DNA of 64,000 nt from SLNP01 sp964568875 (GCA_964568875.1 CAZMSH010000021.1:1-64000); one strand, 5' to 3'. Shown: positions 8,365-18,200, counted from the first letter of the stretch. A program made the numbers and translations. Notes: generated by a model from the sequence alone, not told the origin.

Positions 8365-9366
8365 ATGGGATACAATTTGCGTAACAGACATTTTCTTAAG
8401 CTTCTGGATTTTACACCAGAGGAGATAAAGTTTTTGCTTGATCTTTCAATAGATCTTAAGAAGGCTAAATATGCCGGTTATGAACAACAGAGGCTCAGCG
8501 GAAAAAATATTGCCCTGATTTTCGAGAAGACATCAACCCGTACCAGGTGTGCCTTTGAAGTTGCCGCCTTCGATCAGGGGGCTCATGTCACTTATCTCGG
8601 TCCGAGCGGATCACAGATTGGTCACAAGGAGTCAATGAAAGATACAGCCAGGGTTTTGGGCCGTATGTATGACGGAATTGAGTACCGGGGATTCGGTCAG
8701 GATATCGTTGAGGAACTTGCAGAGTATGCAGGTGTTCCTGTTTGGAACGGATTGACAAATGAGTTTCACCCTACCCAGATTCTGGCAGATTTCATGACCA
8801 TGATGGAGCATTCTGACAAGCCATTGAATAAGATCAGTTTCTGTTATCTGGGTGATGCCAGAAATAATATGGGCAATAGCCTTATGGTTGGTGCTGCCAA
8901 GATGGGAATGGATTTCAGGGCAGCTGCGCCAAAGGCATGTCAGCCGTCGGAAGAGCTGGTTTCAAGGTGCAGAAAGATTGCAGAACAGACTGGTGCCACT
9001 ATAACGATAACTGAAAATGTTGATGATGCTGTCAGAGGTGTTGATTTTCTTTACACTGATGTCTGGGTGTCTATGGGTGAACCTGATTCTGTGTGGAATG
9101 AAAGGATAAATCTTCTGAAACCATATCAGGTTAACAGTGATATAATCAGTAAAACAGGTAATCCTGATGTTAAATTCCTGCATTGTCTTCCCGCATTTCA
9201 CAATCGTGAGACGAAGGTAGGTGAGGAGATATTCCAAAAATTCGGGCTTGACGGAATGGAGGTTACAGAGGATGTGTTTGAATCACCTCACTCTATAGTA
9301 TTTGATCAGTCTGAGAACCGTATGCATACTATCAAGGCCGTGATGGTGGCGACGTTGGGGAGCTAA
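8365..9366 (+). CDS. argF: Ornithine carbamoyltransferase (catabolic ArcB/ArgF type)
   Basis: A 333-residue transcarbamylase interconverting ornithine plus carbamoyl phosphate with citrulline. The carbamoyl-phosphate loop STRTRC, the HPTQILAD motif, and the ornithine-binding SMG and HCLPAFH motifs are all intact, and the whole chain closely resembles proteobacterial ArgF/ArgI/ArcB, including GPSGSQIGHKES and GRMYDGIEYRGFGQ. Many Bacteroidetes instead use N-acetyl- or N-succinylornithine transcarbamylase for biosynthesis, which lack this SMG-type site, so a true OTC next to carbamate kinase points to citrulline breakdown. Biosynthetic use cannot be excluded. The gene is followed by a nonamer repeat and the convergent DUF456 gene. 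Confidence 0.95.
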   Translation: MGYNLRNRHFLKLLDFTPEEIKFLLDLSIDLKKAKYAGYEQQRLSGKNIALIFEKTSTRTRCAFEVAAFDQGAHVTYLGPSGSQIGHKESMKDTARVLGRMYDGIEYRGFGQDIVEELAEYAGVPVWNGLTNEFHPTQILADFMTMMEHSDKPLNKISFCYLGDARNNMGNSLMVGAAKMGMDFRAAAPKACQPSEELVSRCRKIAEQTGATITITENVDDAVRGVDFLYTDVWVSMGEPDSVWNERINLLKPYQVNSDIISKTGNPDVKFLHCLPAFHNRETKVGEEIFQKFGLDGMEVTEDVFESPHSIVFDQSENRMHTIKAVMVATLGS

Positions 9367-9370
9367 AAAA

Positions 9371-9423
9371 AGGCGTAAAAGGCGTAGAGGCATAAATGGC
9401 GTAGGAGGCGTATAGGGTGTAAA
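9371..9423. repeat. 8-9-bp tandem array (GGCGTANNN)
   Basis: Six degenerate units of 8-9 bases are seen: GGCGTAAAA, GGCGTAGA, GGCATAAAT, GGCGTAGGA, GGCGTATAG and GGTGTAAAG. They fill the space between the stop codons of the carbamoyltransferase and the convergent DUF456 gene. The same unit type recurs around the gap near 49.4 kb. Confidence 0.75.
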
Positions 9424-9429
9424 GATTTC

Positions 9430-9909
9430 TTAGGTGAAAATTCCTTTAATGAAGTAGAAGGTTATTATAAATGAGGCAGCGAGTTTGAGGCCGACACCTG
9501 TCAGAAATCCAAGCAGTGATCCGAATCCGGCTTTAAGGGCGTACTTTGTGTCGTCCTTATAAATAAGTTCACCGACAAAAGCCCCTATGAAGGGACCTGC
9601 TATTATTCCTGCCGGGCCCAGAAAAAGTCCTATTATGAGGCCTACAGTTGCGCCTCTCATACCATATTTTGAGCCACCGAACTTTCTTGTTCCCCAGATG
9701 GGTACAATATAGTCGAGAACAGTTACCACTACAGCTATTACGGCCAGTATAATCAGTTTTTCATTGCTGAAGGATGCAAACCGTGACAGATGAAGCAGTA
9801 TCAGTCCGGCATAACTTAACGGAGGCCCAGGTAAAACAGGCAACAGACAGCCTATTATTCCTAATATTAACAGAGAGACAGCTCCGGCCAGAAGAAGATA
9901 GTCAGCCAT
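9430..9909 (-). CDS. DUF456 family membrane protein
   Basis: A 159-residue integral membrane protein with about four helices rich in glycine: AVSLLILGIIGCLLPVLPGPP, LIILAVIAVVVTVLDYIVP, GLIIGLFLGPAGIIAGPF and the C-terminal KLAASFIITFYFIKG. This matches DUF456 in length and in the PLLPGPP and GPF/GAFVGE signatures; no activity is established for the family. It lies downstream of the PUR-like gene (27 bases apart, same strand), so the two probably share a transcript. Confidence 0.88.
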   Translation of the reverse strand: MADYLLLAGAVSLLILGIIGCLLPVLPGPPLSYAGLILLHLSRFASFSNEKLIILAVIAVVVTVLDYIVPIWGTRKFGGSKYGMRGATVGLIIGLFLGPAGIIAGPFIGAFVGELIYKDDTKYALKAGFGSLLGFLTGVGLKLAASFIITFYFIKGIFT

Positions 9910-9936
9910 ATTAGGGTCATATGAATATCAGACTCC

Positions 9937-10335
9937 TTATTTATCTTCCAGATCGTCGAAATCCAGGTTCGTGAATTCAGATTCTTCCTGTTTCACCGTC
10001 TCCTCAACCGGTACTCTTTTCTGGTCAATGGGGGATACCTGAGCAGTCTCTTCATTTTCAGCATTCAGTATTGCCTCTTTGAGTCCTTCACTGAATTTTT
10101 CAAAATCTTCATGGTACAGGAATATCTTATGCTTCATATAGAAGGGATTCCCAGAACTGTCAATTTTTCTTTTGCTTTCGGTAATTGTGATGTACCTGCT
10201 GTTATCGCGGATAGTTCTTACATCAAAATAGTAGGTTCTTGTTCCTGCCCTGACTATTTTTGTGAATACCTCATCTCTTCTCATTCCGTCGCGTGTCTCT
10301 GACTGATTCACTTTTTTCCCTTGTGATCCTTCCAT
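9937..10335 (-). CDS. PUR-family DNA/RNA-binding protein (DUF3276)
   Basis: A 132-residue protein with one PUR-alpha-like repeat: residues about 20-95 include VFTKIVRAGTRTYYFDVR, RYITITESKR and KHKIFLYHEDFEKFSEGL. Bacterial homologues (Borrelia BpuR and the DUF3276 family) bind single-stranded DNA and RNA. The C-terminal 35 residues are acidic and likely disordered. The family is nearly universal in Bacteroidetes. A promoter with TTTG-N18-TACTTTTG lies 33-62 bases upstream, divergent from nusB. Nucleic-acid binding is a family inference; targets are unknown. Confidence 0.9.
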   Translation of the reverse strand: MEGSQGKKVNQSETRDGMRRDEVFTKIVRAGTRTYYFDVRTIRDNSRYITITESKRKIDSSGNPFYMKHKIFLYHEDFEKFSEGLKEAILNAENEETAQVSPIDQKRVPVEETVKQEESEFTNLDFDDLEDK

Positions 10336-10367
10336 TATCAGTAGCTTTTCTGTTGGTTTAGGTATGT

Positions 10368-10397
10368 CAAAAGTAAAAATAATTTATACAAATCAAA
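10368..10397 (-). promoter_or_regulatory. Promoter of the PUR-family gene
   Basis: Minus strand: TTTG (10397-10394), 18-base spacer, TACTTTTG (10375-10368). One base shorter than the ideal spacer; otherwise an exact match to the phylum consensus. Confidence 0.7.
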
Positions 10398-10460
10398 ACA
10401 AAGCTCCCGATGAATGGTTGATATTGCACAGGCCGCACCTCCAGTTCTGATTAAAATAGT

Positions 10461-10468
10461 TATTTTTG
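10461..10468 (+). promoter_or_regulatory. -7 box (TATTTTTG) upstream of nusB
   Basis: TATTTTTG fits TAnnTTTG and lies 30 bases before the nusB ATG. No convincing -33 TTTG is seen at the right distance. Confidence 0.45.
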
Positions 10469-10498
10469 CACCCTGTATATCCGGTTCTTTAGTTTTTT

Positions 10499-11452
10499 AT
10501 GATAAGCAGACGATTACTAAGGGTTAAAGCACTTCAGGTGCTGTATGCTTTTAACAGGAAAGAGGGAGATGATATGGCATCTGCCCATAACGAGCTTGCA
10601 TTGAGTATTGAAAAGGCATATGACCTCTATATCTACCTGCTGTTGTTATATGTTGAGATGGCTTATGTGGCTGAAAGCCGGATTGAGACAGGTCTGCAGA
10701 AGAATTTCCCTACCCTGGAGGAACTGAATCCAAACCGGAAATTTGCAGATAACAGGGTTATAAGATATCTCAGGGAGAGTGAGGATCTTGCCAGAGTCAT
10801 GCGTGAGAGAAAAATATCATGGTCTGGTCATGAAGAAATCCCGAGAGTTCTGTTCTCAAGAATGAATGAGTGGCCTGAGTTTTCAGCCTATCTCAACTCT
10901 CAGGAAGACTCTGTAGTAAGCGACAGGAAGTTCCTTGGCAATCTGCTAACAGGATTATTGCTGGAGACTGAAGACCTTCTCATGCATCTTGAGGAGACCA
11001 GCATATACTGGAACGATGATCTTGAGTTCGCCGTCATTATGATTGAAAAAACTCTTAAGAGGATTCGTGATGATGAGGAGCCAACATATTTTCTTCTTCC
11101 TCTTTTTAAGAATGAAGATGATGAAAAGTTCGCCTCGGGCTTGCTTGTTAATTCTTTATTGAGGAGTAATGAAACAAGGCAACTTATTGAAAGGAATACG
11201 ACCAACTGGGAAATTGAACGTATAGCTTTGATGGATATTCTGGTAATGCAGCTTGCAATAACTGAGATAATGGTTTTTCCCGAGATTCCGGTTAAGGTGT
11301 CTCTTAATGAATATATTGAAATTGCGAAGTATTACTGCACGGCAAAAAGCAGTACTTTTATCAACGGAATACTTGACAAGGTAGTGAAGGAGATGAAGGA
11401 AAATGAGATGTTCGTGAAGAGCGGGAGAGGATTAATTGGAGAAAATGAATAA
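10499..11452 (+). CDS. nusB: Transcription antitermination factor NusB
   Basis: A 317-residue NusB. It binds boxA RNA together with NusE (S10) and supports antitermination on rRNA operons. The conserved start MISRRLLRVKALQVLYAF and the C-terminal NusB fold (ERIALMDILVMQLAITE, PVKVSLNEYIEIAKYY, TFINGILDKV) are clear. At 317 residues it is about twice the E. coli length, because a middle helical insertion of about 150 residues separates the two conserved parts; this long form is usual in Bacteroidetes. It begins a tight same-strand cluster running to DUF5606, and its stop overlaps the start region of the next gene. Confidence 0.95.
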   Translation: MISRRLLRVKALQVLYAFNRKEGDDMASAHNELALSIEKAYDLYIYLLLLYVEMAYVAESRIETGLQKNFPTLEELNPNRKFADNRVIRYLRESEDLARVMRERKISWSGHEEIPRVLFSRMNEWPEFSAYLNSQEDSVVSDRKFLGNLLTGLLLETEDLLMHLEETSIYWNDDLEFAVIMIEKTLKRIRDDEEPTYFLLPLFKNEDDEKFASGLLVNSLLRSNETRQLIERNTTNWEIERIALMDILVMQLAITEIMVFPEIPVKVSLNEYIEIAKYYCTAKSSTFINGILDKVVKEMKENEMFVKSGRGLIGENE

Positions 11453-11918
11453 AATGTTGATAATAATAAACAGAAACATTATGATGAGGGTATTAAGCAT
11501 TTTGGCGATACTGGCACTTGTTGTAATTAATCCATCGTGTGGGAGCAATGATGGCGGTGAGAATGCTGTCGGTGAATCAGAGAAAGATTCAGACGCAGTA
11601 CCTGAAATATCGTTCAATGCCCTGGTTCATGATTTTGGTGAAATTATACAGGGAGAAAAAGTAGCATATCTGTTCACTTTCACAAACACAGGCACTGGAA
11701 GTCTTATAATAAACAATGCATCAGCCAGTTGTGGCTGCACAGTGCCTAAGTACAGTAAGAAGCCCCTTGACCCGGGTCAGAAGGGAACCATGGAAGTTGT
11801 TTTCAATACTACGGGATTCAGCGGCATTCAGACAAAGACAATTACTGTCCAGTCCAATGCAAAAACACCGGTAGTCGTACTGGCGGTAAAAGCAGATATA
11901 AGAAGCAAGAACAAATAG
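11445..11918 (+). CDS. DUF1573 lipoprotein
   Basis: From the ATG at 11445 (overlapping the nusB stop by 8 bases; another ATG is at 11454) about 157 residues. The N-terminal segment ends in a lipobox (VVINPSC), so the mature protein is probably a lipid-anchored periplasmic protein. The single DUF1573 domain shows the hallmark HDFGEIIQGE, FTFTNTGTGSLII, SCGCTVP and LDPGQKGTMEVVFNT. DUF1573 adopts an immunoglobulin-like fold; no molecular function is known. The longer frame starting with TTG at 11436 is less likely. Its position between nusB and yajC is a recurrent Bacteroidetes arrangement. Confidence 0.88.
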   Translation: MNKMLIIINRNIMMRVLSILAILALVVINPSCGSNDGGENAVGESEKDSDAVPEISFNALVHDFGEIIQGEKVAYLFTFTNTGTGSLIINNASASCGCTVPKYSKKPLDPGQKGTMEVVFNTTGFSGIQTKTITVQSNAKTPVVVLAVKADIRSKNK

Positions 11919-11950
11919 TCAACTAATTATTAATCAATTATTAATTCGAA

Positions 11951-12274
11951 ATGGGAAATTTAAACATCTTATTTTTTATGGGTCCGCAGCCGGAAGGATC
12001 AAATCCTTTAACGGCATTCCTTCCTTTGATCCTTATCTTTGTAATCTTTTATTTCTTTATGATACGTCCACAGGTAAGGAAGCAAAAGGAACTTTCCAGT
12101 TACAGGAATTCATTGCAGAAGGGTGATAAGGTTGTAACGACCGGCGGTATTTTTGGGAAGATTGTTGATGTTAAGGATAATGTTGTAACAATTGATGTTG
12201 GCGGAGACATACGATTGAGGGTCGACAAGAGTGCTATCCTCAAGGATCCTTCAGACATACAGCAGAAACAGTAA
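11951..12274 (+). CDS. yajC: Preprotein translocase subunit YajC
   Basis: A 107-residue single-pass membrane protein, accessory to SecDF in the Sec translocon. One hydrophobic helix (TAFLPLILIFVIFYFFMIRPQ) is followed by the conserved KQKELSSYRNSLQKGDKVVTTGGIFGKI-type small beta domain, seen here as KGDKVVTTGGIFGKIVDV and NVVTIDVGGDIRLRVDKSAI. Full family length. It lies 4 bases before the YbbR-like gene, so translation is probably coupled. Confidence 0.95.
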   Translation: MGNLNILFFMGPQPEGSNPLTAFLPLILIFVIFYFFMIRPQVRKQKELSSYRNSLQKGDKVVTTGGIFGKIVDVKDNVVTIDVGGDIRLRVDKSAILKDPSDIQQKQ

Positions 12275-12278
12275 AACA

Positions 12279-13292
12279 ATGAGGGGAGACGGGAGAGAGG
12301 CAGACAGGATTAAAAAGGCTGGGCCCTTCCGGGTAATGCTCGAAAGGGATTTTCTTATTTTTGCTTTTTTCCTGGCTCTCTCCTTCATTTTCTGGTATCT
12401 GAATGGCCTTGATAATGAAATTGAGAATATTGTAAAATACCCGGTACGGTATATAAATCCTCCCGACGACAAGGTGCTTACGGGGGACCTTCCCCCCAGA
12501 CTTGAGATGCGTATCAAGGGACCGGGATACTCGATCCTGAAGCTCAGGCTTTCCGGCAGCAGGGCTCCTGCCATCGTAGACATGTCAAGGATGGAATTTA
12601 AAGAGTTGCCCGAATCAGATCAAAATGTCAACCTCTATTTACTTACCGATGGATTAAGAGAGCCTTTTCAAAGGCAGTTGAGGGCTGATTTTGAAATTAT
12701 AAGCATTGCACCTGATACTCTGTATTTCAGTTTTGACAGGCTTGTAACGCGCAAGGTACCTGTTACTGCTAATGTTGAGATTAATACCGATGAGGATTTT
12801 TTTGTCAGAGGTTTGCCTGAGATAGTGCCAGACAGCGTGTTTATAACAGGGCCTGAACCCGTTGTCGATACAATAGGCCATATCAGAACAAGGCACAAAC
12901 GATTTTCAGGAATAAACCAGTCTTTTACAAGGACTCTTCAGCTTGAAGGGGCGAAACAATATACCATCAGTGAAAGAAGGGTTTCTTTAGGAGTTACTGT
13001 AGAGCAGTATACAGAGGCCAGGCTTGAGCTTCCGGTAAAGATGCTCAATCTTCCGGATACACTTGAGATTAAACTCTTTCCTGACGTTGTAAGTGTGAGG
13101 CTTCAGGTAGCAGTATCAGACTACAAAAGTATTGCAGAATCGAACATACAGGCCGTAACTGACATCTCGGCGGTAAGCCTTGAAAGTACCGGAAAGCTGC
13201 CTGTGGCAATAATAAATGTACCGGTGTCTGCCAAGTCGTTGTTATATACACCGCAGGAACTTGATTTTATTATTGAATCGAAACGTCGATGA
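12279..13292 (+). CDS. YbbR-like domain protein
   Basis: About 337 residues from the ATG at 12279, 4 bases after yajC; an in-frame GTG at 12231 would overlap yajC by 44 bases and is rejected. One N-terminal membrane helix (FLIFAFFLALSFIFWYLNG) anchors an extracytoplasmic region with at least two YbbR-type repeats (KVPVTANVEINTDEDFFVRG, RLELPVKMLNLPDTLEIKLFP and the repeated VPDSVFITGPEPVVDTI pattern). YbbR (CdaR) regulates the di-adenylate cyclase CdaA in Firmicutes; in Bacteroidetes the role is less certain, though the HD phosphodiesterase in this window fits the same nucleotide pathway. Its TGA overlaps the coaE ATG. Confidence 0.85.
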   Translation: MRGDGREADRIKKAGPFRVMLERDFLIFAFFLALSFIFWYLNGLDNEIENIVKYPVRYINPPDDKVLTGDLPPRLEMRIKGPGYSILKLRLSGSRAPAIVDMSRMEFKELPESDQNVNLYLLTDGLREPFQRQLRADFEIISIAPDTLYFSFDRLVTRKVPVTANVEINTDEDFFVRGLPEIVPDSVFITGPEPVVDTIGHIRTRHKRFSGINQSFTRTLQLEGAKQYTISERRVSLGVTVEQYTEARLELPVKMLNLPDTLEIKLFPDVVSVRLQVAVSDYKSIAESNIQAVTDISAVSLESTGKLPVAIINVPVSAKSLLYTPQELDFIIESKRR

Positions 13293-13888
13293 GGGTAGGT
13301 GTAACAGGGGGAATAGGAAGTGGAAAATCATCTGTTTGTAAGGTGTTCAGTATCCTTGGCGTACCTGTCTTTGATGCCGATGAGGAGGCAAGAAAGTTAA
13401 CAGAATCAGATAGAGGCGTAAAGAAAAGACTTTGCGATATAGCAGGTAAAGATTTGTATTTGTCTGGTTCTCTTAACAGAAAATTGCTGGCATCACTTAT
13501 TTTCAACGACAAAAAAATGCTTGAGGAGGTGAACATGCTGATACATCCTCTGATTTTTGAAGAATTTGGAAGGTGGGCCTCAGAGCAGGATGCTCCTTAT
13601 GTAATACTGGAAGCTGCCATCCTCTTTGAGAGTGGAGCAAATGAGCTGGTAGACAGAGTAATAGTCGTCACTGCTCCTGAGGATGAAAGGGTTGAGAGGG
13701 TGACAGTAAGGAGTAGTATGACAATGGGGGAGGTCTCTGCACGGATACGTAACCAGTTTTCGCAGGAGGAGCTGGCGGCGAGAGCAGACTATGTTATAAA
13801 GAATGGGGACAGGGATTTTATTTTACCGGCAATAATTGAGATACATGAGGATCTGCTGAAAAGATCAGAATCACAAAACTATGGGTAG
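13289..13888 (+). CDS. coaE: Dephospho-CoA kinase
   Basis: A 199-residue P-loop kinase for the last step of coenzyme A synthesis, phosphorylating the ribose 3'-hydroxyl of dephospho-CoA. The P-loop GVTGGIGSGKSSVCKVF sits at the N-terminus, followed by FDADEEAR (nucleotide/CoA-binding acid), HPLI, and VILEAAILFESG and a lid region with RVERVTVRSS. Full length. The start codon overlaps the upstream stop (ATGA), and the downstream gene overlaps by 8 bases, so it lies within a tightly coupled operon. Confidence 0.96.
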   Translation: MRVGVTGGIGSGKSSVCKVFSILGVPVFDADEEARKLTESDRGVKKRLCDIAGKDLYLSGSLNRKLLASLIFNDKKMLEEVNMLIHPLIFEEFGRWASEQDAPYVILEAAILFESGANELVDRVIVVTAPEDERVERVTVRSSMTMGEVSARIRNQFSQEELAARADYVIKNGDRDFILPAIIEIHEDLLKRSESQNYG

Positions 13889-14609
13889 TATTGGAAGATG
13901 GATAGGCGGCGGACTTGGTTGGTTTGCAGCCGGGCCATTGGGAGCTGTACTTGGGTTCCTGATAGGTAGTGTAATAGACAACACCAGGGTGGAAACCCGG
14001 ACCTACACGGCGGGAAGGAGCGGAACAACTCCGGGAGCTTTCGGTATGAGCCTGCTGGTTCTAATTGCAGCAGTTATGAAAGCAGACGGCAGGGTGCTTC
14101 GTTCGGAGCTTGACTATGTAAAGGGTTTTTTTATCAGACAATTCGGTGCAGATGCTGCATCAGAAGCATTGCAATTGCTCCGTGATATACTGAAACAGGA
14201 TATACCCGTCAGGGATGTATGCAAGCAGATTGCATCAAACATGGATTACTCATCAAGGCTGCAATTGCTGCATATGCTGTTCGGAGTTTCAGCTGCTGAC
14301 GGAAGGTATGATGAAACTGAATTGAAGGTGATAGAACAGATTTACGGATTTTTGGGCATCAGCCAGGCTGATTACCTGTCGATACGTAACATGTTTGTTC
14401 CTGAGACAGATTCAAGCTACAAGATACTGGAGACAGAAAAAACAGCCACTAATGAGGAGGTAAAAAGAGCCTATCGCAGGATGGCAATGAAATATCACCC
14501 GGATAAAGTAAGCCACCTGGGAGAGGATTTCAGAAAAGACGCAGATGAGAAATTCAAGAGAGTAAATGAAGCCTATATCAGGATCAAAAAGGAGAGGAAC
14601 ATGGTATAA
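13881..14609 (+). CDS. DjlA-like co-chaperone: TerB domain plus C-terminal J domain
   Basis: A 242-residue protein. The glycine-rich N-terminus (GRWIGGGLGWFAAGPLGAVLGFLIGSVID) is probably membrane-associated. Residues about 55-165 form a TerB-like helical domain (VLIAAVMKADGRVLRSELDYVKGFF; MLFGVSAADGRYDETEL). The C-terminal J domain (about 175-240) has the essential HPDK motif in MAMKYHPDKVSHLG. This is the DjlA arrangement; DjlA stimulates DnaK at the membrane. It overlaps coaE by 8 bases. Confidence 0.9.
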   Translation: MGSIGRWIGGGLGWFAAGPLGAVLGFLIGSVIDNTRVETRTYTAGRSGTTPGAFGMSLLVLIAAVMKADGRVLRSELDYVKGFFIRQFGADAASEALQLLRDILKQDIPVRDVCKQIASNMDYSSRLQLLHMLFGVSAADGRYDETELKVIEQIYGFLGISQADYLSIRNMFVPETDSSYKILETEKTATNEEVKRAYRRMAMKYHPDKVSHLGEDFRKDADEKFKRVNEAYIRIKKERNMV

Positions 14610-14647
14610 TATTGGCATTACATACATATAAAATCCCATTTCTTGAT

Positions 14648-14655
14648 TAATTTTG
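14648..14655 (+). promoter_or_regulatory. Possible -7 box (TAATTTTG) before the DUF5606 gene
   Basis: TAATTTTG fits TAnnTTTG and lies 22 bases before the ATG; no clear -33 element. The gene may have its own promoter despite the upstream operon. Confidence 0.3.
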
Positions 14656-14677
14656 AACTTTAACAAACCAGAGAAAG

Positions 14678-15202
14678 ATGAATTTAAAGGATTTACTGGC
14701 TATTTCAGGAGAAAGCGGTCTGTTCCGGTTTCTGGCGCAGGGGCGGAATGCAATAATAGTTGAACATCTGGAGACAGGTAAAAGGCAAACAGCGTCGTCC
14801 TCAGCTAAAGTGAGTTCGCTGGAGGATATTGCTATATTTACCGATGGTGAGGAGATAAAACTAAGCATCGTTTTTGACAGAATCTGGGATAAAGAGAGTG
14901 GAGGATCGGTTCCGGTACCCGGTTCATCAGAGGAATTCACCGGTTATTTCGCAGAAATAGTTCCTGAATACGACAGAGACAGGGTATATGTGAGTGATAT
15001 CAGGAAGGTGCTGAACTGGTATAATCTGCTTCACAAACTAAATCTTCTGGTCAGGGAAGAGGAGTCACCTGAGACGGAAACGGACCATGAAGTTGTGAAA
15101 GAAGCAGAGAAAAAGCCTGAGAAGGCATCTTATAAAAATACCGGCAGCAAGGCGACGACTGCTCCCCCTCCCAAAGCGAGGAAAATCAGACAGAAAAAAT
15201 AA
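14678..15202 (+). CDS. DUF5606 family protein
   Basis: A 174-residue cytoplasmic protein of a Bacteroidetes-restricted family. The N-terminal MNLKDLLAISGESGLFRFLA and following NAIIVEHLETGKRQTAS form the conserved small beta domain; EIVPEYDRDRVYVSDIRKVL and WYNLLHKLNLL complete the conserved part near residue 125. The last 45 residues are lysine-rich and low complexity (PPPKARKIRQKK). No function is established for the family. It follows the DjlA-like gene at 68 bases. Confidence 0.85.
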   Translation: MNLKDLLAISGESGLFRFLAQGRNAIIVEHLETGKRQTASSSAKVSSLEDIAIFTDGEEIKLSIVFDRIWDKESGGSVPVPGSSEEFTGYFAEIVPEYDRDRVYVSDIRKVLNWYNLLHKLNLLVREEESPETETDHEVVKEAEKKPEKASYKNTGSKATTAPPPKARKIRQKK

Positions 15203-15256
15203 ATTTCATACAAACAGGCTGCTGTTTAATTCAACTTACAATATCATATTCCTGCT

Positions 15257-18200
15257 ATGAAAAAACTGTTTCATATTGTTACTTTTCTGGCTGCCGGTCT
15301 CACTTTGAACTCGCAGCCGGCTGTTGATCAATCTCTCTATGATGCACTTAGCTACCGTAACATAGGTCCTTCCCGTGGTGGCCGGGTTACTGCTGTAGCC
15401 GGTGTTGCCTCCCAGCCAGATGTCTATTACATGGGAGCAACAGGGGGAGGAGTCTGGAAGACAGAAAACTATGGACAAACATGGTCAAATGTATCCGACG
15501 GATATTTTGCATCGCCATCAATCGGGGCAATAAGGGTTTACCAGAATAATCCTGACATTGTTTATGTAGGAACCGGATCTGACGGTATGAGAAGTAACGT
15601 GATAATAGGTAAGGGAGTTTACAAATCGGTCGATGCAGGCAGAACCTGGTCATTTGCAGGCCTTAAGGAGGCGGGACTGATCGGCGCTTTGGAAATTCAT
15701 CCCGATAATCCCGATATTGTATTAGTAGCTGCTATAGGAAATCCATTTGGCGAAAACGAGGAACGAGGCATATTCAAAACAACAGACGGAGGAAAAAGCT
15801 GGAAAAAGGTTCTCTATATTTCGCCACGGACAGGTTTCAGCGACCTGGAGTTCTCGCCCGATGATCCGTCAGTAATCTATGCTGCAGCATGGACGGCTGA
15901 GAGGAAGCCATGGACTATACTTTCGGGATCAGAAGAGGGGGGTATATTCAGATCAACCGATATGGGTGAGACATGGACTAAACTCGGGGGCGGACTTCCC
16001 GGGGGGATTATCGGTAAAGGAGACCTGGCCGTAACTCCGGCTGCACCTGATCTGCTTTATGTCTTGCTGGAAGCGGAAGGAGAAAACGGTGGTCTTTACA
16101 TATCAGCAGACAGAGGAAATAGTTTTACACTGGTAACCAGGGAAAGAGGGTTGCTTGACAGACCATTCTATTACTGTAATATAGATGTCGACCCTGTAAA
16201 TCCAGATAAAATATATGTAAATTCGACAGCATACCATGTTTCTAACGACAGGGGACGCACCTGGCGTCGCCAGTCAACACCTCATGGTGACAACCATGAC
16301 ATGTGGATCAATCCTCTAAATCCTGGTCTTTATATACAGGGAAATGACGGCGGAGTAAACGTGACCCGCGATGGTGGTGTTACATGGTCAACACAGGAGA
16401 ATCAGCCAACGGCTGAGCTCTATCAGGTAGATATTGATGATCAGTTTCCTTACTGGGTCTATGCAGGGCAACAGGATAACACTACTATAGCGATACCCGG
16501 CAGGATGACCTATTCAATGCCGGGAGGTCCGACAGCATGGTGGCTTTCCGTGGGGGGATGCGAGACCGGACCTGCCGTTCCCAAACCAGGAGATCACAAT
16601 ATTGTTTATTCTAACTGCAAGGGACGGTTCTACCGTTACAGCAAACTTACCGGTCAGTCTAAATCATATAACGTGGGCGCCCAGAATATGTACGGTCACA
16701 ATCCTGCCGACCTTATCTATCGTTTTCAGAGGGTTGCTCCAATAATTGTGTCGCCTCATGACCCGGGAGTGGTCTATCATGCCTCTCAATACCTCCACAA
16801 GACAGTCGATGAGGGAGTTACATGGCAAACCATATCTCCCGATCTTACGGCTTTTGAGCCTGACAAGCAGGTGATATCAGGTTCGCCGATAACACGTGAT
16901 ATTACCGGAGAGGAGTTTTACAGTACTATTTATGCAGTTGCTGAGTCTAAACTGGTAAGGGGACTTATCTGGACGGGAGCAAATGACGGTCCGGTTTATG
17001 TGACGCGCGATGAGGGAAGTACCTGGAAGAACGTTACCCCCGAGGGTCTGCCACCGGGAGGCAGGGTGCAGACTATTGAACCCTCGCCCCATAATCCTGC
17101 CAGGGCATATGTTGCCGTCTACAGGTATTTGCTTAATGACTGGGAGCCATATATATACAAGACAGTGGATTATGGAGAAAGCTGGGAGCGTCTTACCGAT
17201 GGGATGAACGGTATTGCTCACGATGATCCTGTGAGGGTTGTCAGGGAAGATCCGGCAAGGGAAGGTCTTCTGTATGCCGGTACCGAATCAGGAGTGTTTG
17301 TCTCTTTCGATGACGGCAAAAGCTGGCAGTCTCTGAGTATGAACCTGCCGGTAGTTCCGGTTACTGACCTGAAGGTGTTCAGGAATGACATCGTAATTTC
17401 CACAATGGGAAGGTCATTCTGGATAATGGATAATATTACCCCTCTTCACACAATAATGGATGGAGTAAGTAGTGACAAGGCGATATTATATCCCCCTGAC
17501 AATGCCTACAGAATGAGCCGTGGGCCTGGAGCCATGATCGATTATTACCTGCCTGCGGAGGCAAATAGTGTAACAATAACTATTACCTCTGCTGACGGAG
17601 AAATTGTTGCCAGGTTTTCGAACCTTGCACCTGATCAGCCAGATGATGTTACATTGTCTGACTGGAAGCAACATGCCATTAACAGATCGGGTAATGTGCC
17701 TGTAAAAAAGGGTATGAACCGCTTCTTCTGGGATATGAGAACCTTCGGGGTTATGTCCGGTAGCCAGTCAGGTTCAGGTCCGGTTATAGTGCCCGGATTG
17801 TATAAGGTGACTATTTCGATTGACGACAAGCAAGAGCTTTCTTCCGATTTGCAGGTGCTGCCCGATCCGCGGGTTATTGAAGATGGGGTTACAATAGGCG
17901 ACATGGATGAGCAATACATTCTGGCGTGTAAATTCAGAGATTTTATGACTGAAGCAAGGTTCTTTCAAAGGGATTTGCTGTCGTTGAAGGAAAAATGGGA
18001 CCAGAGGTTATCATCGGGTAAAAGACTCAGCGCAAGGGAACAGAGAGAGTATGATTCTTTTGAGTCATTGTACCGTAAGGTGATAACCGCATCGGGTATG
18101 GCTTACCCGCAGCCTATGCTTATTGACCAGATCTCATATCTCAATTCACAGATTGGATCTGCAGATCAGAAACCAGGTAAGGATCTGTATACAAGGTATG

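Noticed and set aside
8179..8391. Minus-strand frame spanning the gap at 8.2 kb
   Set aside because: Half of it is N, the rest is repeat and antisense to flanking genes.
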